From Desulfovibrionaceae bacterium (GTDB lineage Bacteria > Desulfobacterota > Desulfovibrionia > Desulfovibrionales > Desulfovibrionaceae): DNA of 64,000 bases. The notes beneath the pieces were generated by a model. The model ran no database searches. It was not told the DNA's origin and was given only the letters and a program-made list of their open reading frames with translations. Position 1 is the first letter of the stretch. Each line of letters starts with the position of its first letter. This document shows, piece by piece, positions 57,709 through 64,000 of the stretch. The position numbers were made by a program, and so were the translations under genes. The stretch spans positions 62,001 through 126,000 of the forward strand of contig WRHY01000003.1 in NCBI GenBank assembly GCA_009783025.1, written 5' to 3'.

Positions 57709-60700
57709 ATGTTGTTTCTCACTCCCCTGGCCACGCTCGTGTTCAGCGCCGTTCAGGAATTAGGCGGGGGCTACAGCCAAAAGTGCCTGCACCATCTGTT
57801 TGAAGAATCGGAGTCCGCCATACGGGCCGCACTGGACGAACTGCACGCGGCGAACGTTGTCATCGTCGAGGGCAGTGGGGATCGAGCCCGCTATGCCGTT
57901 GCCCCGGCATTTGCGGGTATATCCTTCACCCTGGCGAATCCGGGGGAGGCCCTGCCTGTCGGGCTCCCGCCCTCTCTGCACGCAGCCCCCCGCAATTTTG
58001 CGCTTTGCCTGGCCCTGAAACGGCAGGGGGAGATCCTGGAAGCCTGCGCCGGTCTCCTTGAATGTATGGATCGCTATCTGGAGCGATCGCAATCCACTGC
58101 CGCTGTAGCCTGTCTGGCGCTGGTTATCCGCTATCTACAGGGGTGGGCCGAATTCAATGCCGCTTCTCCGGAGGCCCGCCGTTTTCTGGAGCTTGCTCTT
58201 GCTGCCGGGGATGCATCCATGTACCTGACCAAACACCTGTCCCTCATGCTGAAACTGACGGGCACGGCGCGCAACGTGGCGCTGAGTTTGGGGGATAGCC
58301 GGACCGAAACCCTGCTGAACCTTGTGGAAGTCTGCCTTGAAAACATGCACGCGGAATGTTCCACCGCGCGGCTGCAAGAGTTGCGTCGGCACTGGGCCCG
58401 AACGTTGGCCGGGTTCGATGATCCGGATATTACCGCTCATTCGCAATATTTCCTTGGCATGTTCCACTTTTGGGAGGGAGAATTCCAGAAGGTGATCAGC
58501 TACTTCGACAACGCCTCAAGTCATCCGCAGATGTGGCGGGGACGCTTTCAGACGGAGATGTATCCCTTGTACACCAGTTCTTCGGCTGTCTACCTGGGGC
58601 GGTTTCACCAGGCCGTGGGTATTCTGGAAAGCGCACGCCGCGCCGCGTCCCTGCGGAAAAACCGCTTTCAGACCATGTGGTGGGAAGCGCAACTGGCCAT
58701 GTGCCTGTTGTATATGAACCGCTGCGAGGAGGCTCTGGAGCTTGTTGACCATGTGATTGCCGAGACGGATCCTGAGTCGGAAACAAAAATTTTTGTCTGG
58801 GGCATGCGCGGACTTGCCTATTATCACTGGCGCAAAGGGCGCGTCGCTGCCGCGCATGCTATATTAACGGATGCCATGCGCATCTCGCAGCGTAACACGC
58901 TTAACCGCCCGATTTATTCCTATCCCTGGTTGCTGGATATGCTCCATTCCTTCAGGCGGCTGGGGCTGCCGCCCGTGCCGGGGCTTTCTCTCGGCGAGGA
59001 ACTCAGCCGGACCCTGCAAGGCCCGAACAGGCATTTGCAGGCCAGCGCCTTCAGAACCATTGCCGCGGTGCAATTGGAGCAGGGGGCTTCTCTGGAAGCT
59101 ACCCTGTCTTGCCTGCACCAAAGCGGGCAGCTTTTTGAAAGCGTCGGCAACCGCTTGGAAGCGGCCCGCACAAAATGGCGCATAGCGGACTGCCTTGACG
59201 CCATGGGCTCACTCGAGAACGCGGGCCTGTTCAGAACGGAAGCGGCGCAGACTCTCGCCGATTTTGCGCAGCACGAGGAAAGCGCTGCCTGTCTGGCGAA
59301 TCGGCCGACTTCCGTTCACGATTTTTCCTGGGTCAATTGTGAGTCGCCGCCGCTTTTTTCCGACGCGGAGGCAGAGACTGTATTCCGGATGCCGTCGCTT
59401 TTTCTGCGCGACGCGGCGGACGCGCCGGATATGACAGGGCTGTCGGCGCCGCCGCCGATGGAACAGGAGCCGGTGGAATCCTGTCGCCTGGCCCTTGAGT
59501 CTCTGCCGCCTTGGATCAGCCTGCAACAGTACTTGAACCAGGCCGTGCGCATTGCCTGCAGCGAACTTGGCGCGGAACGCGCGGCCTTGGTCCGGCTGGC
59601 CAGCGGGGACAGCATGGAAATTAAGGCGGTAAGCAACATTACCGGCGCGGAACTGGAAACCGGCGCCCTGGCAAGCCGTCTGGCGGACATACGCCCACGG
59701 CTGCGCGATGCGCCGCTCTTGATCAACGAAGAAGGCGCGGTATCCTTGTCCCTGCTGCTTCAGGCGGGACAAGACGAGTCCTGGCTTTTGTATCTTGAAA
59801 GCGCTTACGCCGTGCATGCGCTGCAAAGCCTGGGCATACAAAAGCAAAAGGAAGCGGCGCGAGTTTTTTCCCAGGAACTGCGAGCCGCGTTGCGCTATAC
59901 CGATCGCCCCGCCCCGCCAAAGGTGGAACGCGAATACGCCCAGACAAAGCATTTTCAAGAAACCCCGGAGTCGCTTGTTTACAGCAGCCCGGCCATGCGG
60001 CAGCTTATTTCCAGGAGCCGCCAGGTTGCCCTGACAGACGCGCCCATTCTTATTCTCGGGGAAACCGGGGTAGGGAAAGAGCTTCTCGCGCAATATATTC
60101 ATAACTGTAGCGACCGCCCCGGCCCTTTTGTGCCGGTGCATCCGGCCAGCATTGCCGAAAACCTCTTTGAAAGCGAGTTCTTCGGGCATGAAAAAGGCGC
60201 TTTTACCGGCGCGCATAAACAGAAGATCGGTCTGGCGGAACTGGCCCATAACGGAACTCTGTTTATCGACGAAGTAGGCGATATCCCTATGGCAACGCAG
60301 GTCAAACTCCTGCGGATATTTCAGGATCGGCGTTTTTTCCGGGTGGGCGGCAGCGTGGCCATGCACTCGGATTTCCGGCTGGTGGGGGCAACGAACAAAG
60401 ATCTGTGGCAGGAGACGCTGGCCGGTCGCTTTCGTGAGGATCTGTATTACCGCATGTCGGTGGTGCCGCTCAATCTTCCCCCTCTGCGCGAGCGTAAAGA
60501 GGATATACCCATTTTGCTTGAACTCTTTCTTGACCGTTTCGCCCGGCGCTACCACAAGACTGTGCCGCGCCCCAAGGCGCACGAACTGGCGGCTTTTGCG
60601 GCCTATTCCTGGCCGGGCAATGTCAGGGAACTGAAAAGTGTTGTTGAACGCGCCGTCATTTTGTATCGCGGCGGAGAAATGGACTACGGGCCGGCTCCGG

Positions 60701-60915
60701 CAAAAACAGCCAAGACAATGGCAGTGAACGTTTCCGCGGCCGGGTTGCAGGATTTGGCGTCTGACCTGCCGTCTCTCGAAGAATTGGAGCGGCGGTATGT
60801 GAAGCACGTTATGCAGGTGACCGGCGGCAAAATCACCGGACCAGGGGGGGCGCTGAAAATACTGGGGGTAAAACGTTCCACATTTTACGCCCGGATGAAA
60901 CGGGATGGCGACTGA
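57709..60915 (+). CDS. Large sigma-54-dependent transcriptional activator
   Basis: This is a 1068-residue protein; AAAGGAG fixes ATG 57709. An N-terminal winged-helix-like region (~1-75, LFSAVQELGGG-type helices) is followed by ~500 residues of helical TPR/MalT-like repeats and a GAF-like region (~610-740: LQQYLNQAVRIACSELGAERAALVRLA). The AAA+ domain (~760-1000) has Walker A GETGVGKE, the sigma-54 contact loop GAFTGA, Walker B FIDEVGD and the R-finger region. The Fis-type HTH is at the C-terminus (GGALKILGVKRSTFYARMKR). It is divergent from the ThDP-SDR-tct operon and very probably activates it on sensing the imported compound. Confidence 0.9.
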   Translation: MLFLTPLATLVFSAVQELGGGYSQKCLHHLFEESESAIRAALDELHAANVVIVEGSGDRARYAVAPAFAGISFTLANPGEALPVGLPPSLHAAPRNFALCLALKRQGEILEACAGLLECMDRYLERSQSTAAVACLALVIRYLQGWAEFNAASPEARRFLELALAAGDASMYLTKHLSLMLKLTGTARNVALSLGDSRTETLLNLVEVCLENMHAECSTARLQELRRHWARTLAGFDDPDITAHSQYFLGMFHFWEGEFQKVISYFDNASSHPQMWRGRFQTEMYPLYTSSSAVYLGRFHQAVGILESARRAASLRKNRFQTMWWEAQLAMCLLYMNRCEEALELVDHVIAETDPESETKIFVWGMRGLAYYHWRKGRVAAAHAILTDAMRISQRNTLNRPIYSYPWLLDMLHSFRRLGLPPVPGLSLGEELSRTLQGPNRHLQASAFRTIAAVQLEQGASLEATLSCLHQSGQLFESVGNRLEAARTKWRIADCLDAMGSLENAGLFRTEAAQTLADFAQHEESAACLANRPTSVHDFSWVNCESPPLFSDAEAETVFRMPSLFLRDAADAPDMTGLSAPPPMEQEPVESCRLALESLPPWISLQQYLNQAVRIACSELGAERAALVRLASGDSMEIKAVSNITGAELETGALASRLADIRPRLRDAPLLINEEGAVSLSLLLQAGQDESWLLYLESAYAVHALQSLGIQKQKEAARVFSQELRAALRYTDRPAPPKVEREYAQTKHFQETPESLVYSSPAMRQLISRSRQVALTDAPILILGETGVGKELLAQYIHNCSDRPGPFVPVHPASIAENLFESEFFGHEKGAFTGAHKQKIGLAELAHNGTLFIDEVGDIPMATQVKLLRIFQDRRFFRVGGSVAMHSDFRLVGATNKDLWQETLAGRFREDLYYRMSVVPLNLPPLRERKEDIPILLELFLDRFARRYHKTVPRPKAHELAAFAAYSWPGNVRELKSVVERAVILYRGGEMDYGPAPAKTAKTMAVNVSAAGLQDLASDLPSLEELERRYVKHVMQVTGGKITGPGGALKILGVKRSTFYARMKRDGD

Positions 60916-60997
60916 GCCGGGAATTGCCTTTTCACTTTGCAGAAGGTATGGTTAGCAGCCGTGGTGGTGTTTAAATGCCGAATACAAGGGAGATGTA

Positions 60998-61462
60998 ATG
61001 GTCGCAAGCACTGAAATCGCCAAGCCGTTCATTAAAGCGACCCGGGATATTTTGAGCATGATGGCCGGAATGGAGGCCACTTTTGGCGCTCCCTATGTAA
61101 AAAAGGATGATGCGGCCAAAGGAGACGTTTCCGCCATTGTCGGCGTGACCGGCGACATGCGGGGCAGTATTGCCGTGTCCTTTAGCAAGGAAGCCGCCCA
61201 TGCTCTGGTGGAGGGCATGCTTGGCGATGCTATCGAGGATCTCGCGCACGATACGCAAGACGCGGTGGGTGAGGTGATAAACATGATTTCCGGGCAGGCC
61301 AGGGCCGGGCTCGCGGAAATCGGCATCACCGTGCAAGGCTCCACTCCCACGGTTATTATGGGAGACGGCCACCAGATCCGCCATATCTCGGAAAGTCCTG
61401 TGGTCGCCATTCCCTTTTCAACACAACATGGTGAATTTACTGTGGAGTTTTGCCTGTCTTAG
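60998..61462 (+). CDS. CheX-type chemotaxis phosphatase
   Basis: This is a 154-residue protein of the CheC/CheX/FliY fold. The single active-site helix holds ExxN at Glu92-Asn95 (AVGEVINMISGQAR), and the conserved GDMRGSIAVSFSKEAA strand region precedes it. CheX proteins dephosphorylate CheY-P; lone copies outside che operons may act on other receiver domains, such as those linked to cyclic-di-GMP enzymes. GGAG lies ahead of the ATG. A strong terminator follows. Confidence 0.88.
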   Translation: MVASTEIAKPFIKATRDILSMMAGMEATFGAPYVKKDDAAKGDVSAIVGVTGDMRGSIAVSFSKEAAHALVEGMLGDAIEDLAHDTQDAVGEVINMISGQARAGLAEIGITVQGSTPTVIMGDGHQIRHISESPVVAIPFSTQHGEFTVEFCLS

Positions 61463-61482
61463 GGCGGCTGTGTCATCAAATA

Positions 61483-61521
61483 AAAAACAGCCGGCGTCTT
61501 TCTGAGACGCCGGCTGTTTTT
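61483..61521. terminator. Bidirectional terminator between cheX-like and rpsT
   Basis: A 17-bp stem AAAAACAGCCGGCGTCT (61483-61499) with its complement (61505-61521) around TTCTG serves the convergent genes on both strands. Confidence 0.9.
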
Positions 61522-61539
61522 CGTAAAATCCGATGCAGG

Positions 61540-61809
61540 CTACGCCTGTTCGACGGTCTGCACGGCCTTGGCAAGACGAGAAATTTTGCGTGCCGCGTTT
61601 TTCCAGTGGATCACGCCTTTATTGGCAGTCTTGTCCAGAATGGACGTGGCATTGACAAAAGCGGCGGAAGCCTTTTCCGCGTTCTTTTCAAGAACGGCGG
61701 CACGTACCGCTTTAATGGCGTTTTTCACCCGGGTGCGGGCGGCGCGGTTACGGGCGGCCTTCTTCAGGCTCTGCTTATGGCGCTTGAGGGCGGACTTATG
61801 ATTGGCCAA
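61540..61809 (-). CDS. rpsT: 30S ribosomal protein S20
   Basis: This is an 89-residue, Lys/Arg/Ala-rich helical protein; [28 protein letters not shown] is the standard S20 N-terminus. The start is TTG at 61809 (read as Met), set by GGAGGA seven bases upstream. A naive extension to an ATG at 61893 adds 28 unrelated residues and is wrong. It binds 16S rRNA early in 30S assembly. TTG starts in rpsT are known from other bacteria, where they limit expression. Confidence 0.96.
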   Translation of the reverse strand: MANHKSALKRHKQSLKKAARNRAARTRVKNAIKAVRAAVLEKNAEKASAAFVNATSILDKTANKGVIHWKNAARKISRLAKAVQTVEQA

Positions 61810-62025
61810 GGGAAGTTCCTCCGGAAATATATGCTCAATGTAGGCGGAACCCTTTCCGCCGTGCCCTTGTGGAGCGGCTGCCCCAAGGCTCACAAAAACA
61901 TCAGAGGGGGTATGTATGCCCTCGCCGGGGAAAAGTCAATCATTTTTTCCGCCAGGAAGCGGAAACAAGCCTCGGATGACAATCCGCCAATCATGTGCTA
62001 GGTGACTAAGGAAGGAGCAAAAGGA

Positions 62026-63306
62026 ATGAATGATTTGCTGGACCCCGCCGAATCGGGTCAGGGCGTCACAGGTATTGCCCTGGTGGCCAAACAGCCGGTG
62101 TTTGACCTGCAAGGGGCTGTATGGGGCTATGAGCTGCTCTTTCGTGACCCTTCGTTGTCGCCGGGGTTGGGGAACAAAAGCGCTCAGGCCGCGACTTCGA
62201 CAGTCATGATCGACGGTTTTTCTCTCTTGCGTCCGATGCTGCGCGATAAGCAGCGCTTTTTAATCAACTTCACGGCGGAGTTTCTGGAACAGGAACTGCC
62301 GCAAGTGCTGCCGCCGGAAACCTGCATCATTGAGATACTGGAATCCGTGGAACCCACAAAGTCCGTGTTGCAGGGGCTGGCAAGCCTGAAGCAGCAGGGG
62401 TATCTCCTGGCCCTTGACGATTATATCGGGCAGGACTCTTTGCATCCGTTCCTGTCCCTGGTGGATGTCATCAAAGTGGATGTTCTGGAGTTGGGGCAAA
62501 ACGCGCAGATTGCTAAAATTGCTCATAATCTTAAGGCATACAAGGCGATGCTTTTGGCTGAGAAAGTCGAAGACCGCGAAACAGCGTCCTTTTGCCGCAC
62601 GCAGGGGTTCTCCCTGTTTCAAGGTTTTTTCTACAGCAAGCCTGAGGTGGTGCGCGGCATCAAGCTCAACCCCTCGCAACTGACCAAAACGCGCCTGCTG
62701 GCCCTTATGGCCGATCAAAATGCCAATTTTCAGCAAATCAGCGACATCCTTTCCACGGATGTGGTGCTGACATACAGGCTATTGAACTATATTAACTCCG
62801 TCTACTTCGGCCTGACGGTCAAGGTGCAGGACGTGGGCCACGCTGCGGTGCTGCTCGGGACGCAAAAGCTGCGGCAGTGGCTTTTTGTGAGCGCGCTCGC
62901 GGGGCTCGACGCCTCGCCCATGTCGCAGGAGCTCGTCTACATATCGGCCTATCGGGCCAAGTTTCTGGAAACGCTGGCCCAGAGCGTTACCAAGAACGAC
63001 AAGGGGTTGTCCGCAAAGCTCTTCCTGGTAGGGCTGTTTTCCATGCTGGAGTCGCTGATGCGCGTGCCGGCCGACGAGATTTTCGCCCAGTTGTCTCTGG
63101 ATCCGGAAGTACAGGACGTTCTGGTCGGGGGTAAAGGCCCGCTGGCGCCCTGGTACGGCATCATGGTGGCGTATGAGCAAGGACTTTGGGATGAAGTGAA
63201 CGTCCTGGCCAAAACCATGAATATCAGCGACAAACAGCTTTCGGAAGCCTATATCGTCGCGGGCCAGTGGGCCGGTGCGGCCTGTTCTCCGCCGCCGTCC
63301 GGATAA
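62026..63306 (+). CDS. EAL-HDOD signalling protein (YuxH type)
   Basis: This is a 426-residue protein; AAAAGGA precedes ATG 62026, and an in-frame GTG at 62002 is less likely. The N-terminal EAL domain is degenerate: GYELLFRD keeps ExL, but LALDDYIGQ replaces DDFGTG and several metal ligands are altered, so it probably binds rather than cleaves cyclic-di-GMP. From ~205 an HDOD domain follows (LLALMADQNANFQQISDILSTDVVLTYRLLNYINSVYFG, GHAAVLLGTQKLRQWLFVSAL). This architecture is a regulatory scaffold in many deltaproteobacteria. The cobaltochelatase gene begins 11 bp later. Confidence 0.88.
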   Translation: MNDLLDPAESGQGVTGIALVAKQPVFDLQGAVWGYELLFRDPSLSPGLGNKSAQAATSTVMIDGFSLLRPMLRDKQRFLINFTAEFLEQELPQVLPPETCIIEILESVEPTKSVLQGLASLKQQGYLLALDDYIGQDSLHPFLSLVDVIKVDVLELGQNAQIAKIAHNLKAYKAMLLAEKVEDRETASFCRTQGFSLFQGFFYSKPEVVRGIKLNPSQLTKTRLLALMADQNANFQQISDILSTDVVLTYRLLNYINSVYFGLTVKVQDVGHAAVLLGTQKLRQWLFVSALAGLDASPMSQELVYISAYRAKFLETLAQSVTKNDKGLSAKLFLVGLFSMLESLMRVPADEIFAQLSLDPEVQDVLVGGKGPLAPWYGIMVAYEQGLWDEVNVLAKTMNISDKQLSEAYIVAGQWAGAACSPPPSG

Positions 63307-63317
63307 AGCGGCAGCGC

Positions 63318-64000
63318 ATGACGGAATCCTCTCACAAAACCGGCATCCTTCTGGCCGCGTTCGGTTCCGCAACCCCTTTGGGCGAAAAAGCGCTCAGCCT
63401 GTTCGCCGAGCAGGTTCGCCGGGTCTTTCCCGGCATTCCCGTGCGCTGGGCCTTTACCTCGGACCGTATGCGCAGCCGTCTGGCCGCTGCCGGAAAGAAA
63501 ACGGATTCCGTGAAAAAAGCGCTTTGCCGCATGGGATTTGAACGTTATACCCATGTGGCTGTGCAATCCCTGCACCTGATTCCCGGCCAGGAGTATGAAG
63601 CCTTGCTTGAAGAGACGGCCAGCGCGGCCGAAGAGGGCGGACCCAGGCACATCGCCGTTGGTTTGCCCCTGTTGTATGAAAAGGCTGACGTGGACCGGGC
63701 CGCGGAAGCTCTGCTGCGTCATCTGCCTGAAGGCCGGGCAGCGGATGAGGCCGTGCTCTGCATGGGGCACGGCACATGGCATAGCGGCGGAGCCGGTTAT
63801 CAGGCGCTGTCCGAAGCCGTTACCGCGCGGGACAACAAAATTTTCATCGGGACGCTTGCGGGCGGGCACGGCATTGAGCATCTGCTGCCCGGCATAGCGG
63901 CTTCAGGGGCAAAAACCGTCTGGCTGCTGCCCCTGCTGTCGATTATCGGCAAGCATGCGGAAAAGGATATGGCCGGAGAACACCCGGAGTCATGGCACAG
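63318..64000 (+). CDS. cbiK: CbiK-type sirohydrochlorin cobaltochelatase, 3' end beyond the window
   Basis: A 227-residue visible portion starts at ATG 63318 and runs off the edge. ILLAAFGSATPLGEKAL at the N-terminus, VAVQSLHLIPGQEYEALL, VLCMGHGTWHSGGAGYQAL (metal-binding His) and VWLLPLLSIIGKHAEKDMAGE (second His region) are CbiK signatures. It inserts Co2+ (or Fe2+ for siroheme) into sirohydrochlorin. Desulfovibrio has cytoplasmic and periplasmic forms; no signal peptide is present, so this is the cytoplasmic one. There is no strong ribosome site, so coupling to the upstream gene is possible. Confidence 0.9.
   Translation, partial: MTESSHKTGILLAAFGSATPLGEKALSLFAEQVRRVFPGIPVRWAFTSDRMRSRLAAAGKKTDSVKKALCRMGFERYTHVAVQSLHLIPGQEYEALLEETASAAEEGGPRHIAVGLPLLYEKADVDRAAEALLRHLPEGRAADEAVLCMGHGTWHSGGAGYQALSEAVTARDNKIFIGTLAGGHGIEHLLPGIAASGAKTVWLLPLLSIIGKHAEKDMAGEHPESWH

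Overview
The window looks like a chromosomal segment of a GC-rich sulfate- or sulfite-reducing deltaproteobacterium of the Desulfovibrionaceae (Desulfovibrio/Bilophila-like; genus not resolved). The pointers are the non-canonical shikimate entry (DhnA-type aldolase plus 3-dehydroquinate synthase II) in one operon with pheA, aroA, tyrA, aroK and aroC, a fused IspDF, a frdCAB-fumAB operon, a CbiK-type cobaltochelatase, a bacterial Rsm22-like methyltransferase and a class A RNase P RNA. No phage, integrase, transposase or CRISPR array was seen.

Layout. 0-3.4 kb: a cassette of a GNAT-TraB fusion, a GNAT paralogue, a radical SAM/SPASM enzyme and a small membrane protein. 3.4-6.2 kb: a YeiH-type permease with three very small membrane proteins behind it. 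6.2-12.4 kb: the proteostasis block tig-clpP-clpX-lon. 12.6-15.6 kb: an AT-richer accessory islet (XRE regulator, DUF2971 protein, outer-membrane barrel, ParE/RHH toxin-antitoxin) next to the 3' end of a tRNA-Leu gene. 15.7-36.2 kb: housekeeping genes (glycosyltransferase, rlmE, yebC, an Rrf2 regulator, Hpt, lepA-lepB-waaA, Nif3 and zinc-ribbon proteins, rnpB, ispDF, a small sugar/hydroxy-acid cluster, glycerate kinase, rsm22-like, usp, hom, aminotransferase). 36.2-43.8 kb: the aromatic amino acid operon behind a classical leader-peptide attenuator. 43.9-51.9 kb: hemerythrin, EAL protein, malic enzyme, fumarase and fumarate reductase. 52-60.9 kb: a tripartite tricarboxylate transporter, SDR and ThDP enzyme operon with a candidate sigma-54 promoter, divergent from a 1068-residue sigma-54 activator. 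61-64 kb: cheX-like, rpsT, an EAL-HDOD protein and the start of cbiK.

The most unusual content is not a protein system but a set of modular palindromic repeats of 110-285 bp. Several share a terminal sequence (near GTAGTGCCTGAGTTTGG or TAGGGGCTGTCTCCAAATA), a conserved inner loop (near GGTCGAGTACCATAAGAG) and an inner stem whose sequence differs from copy to copy while staying self-complementary. They sit at gene 3' ends, often supplying the stop codon. Two copies bracket rnpB so that its terminal helix is extended to a 43-bp perfect inverted repeat. A related three-hairpin module is inserted in frame inside aroA, adding about 45 residues to EPSP synthase. A separate repeat family supplies the C-terminus and stop of shikimate kinase. 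All functional statements are read from sequence motifs by eye; no database search was possible.
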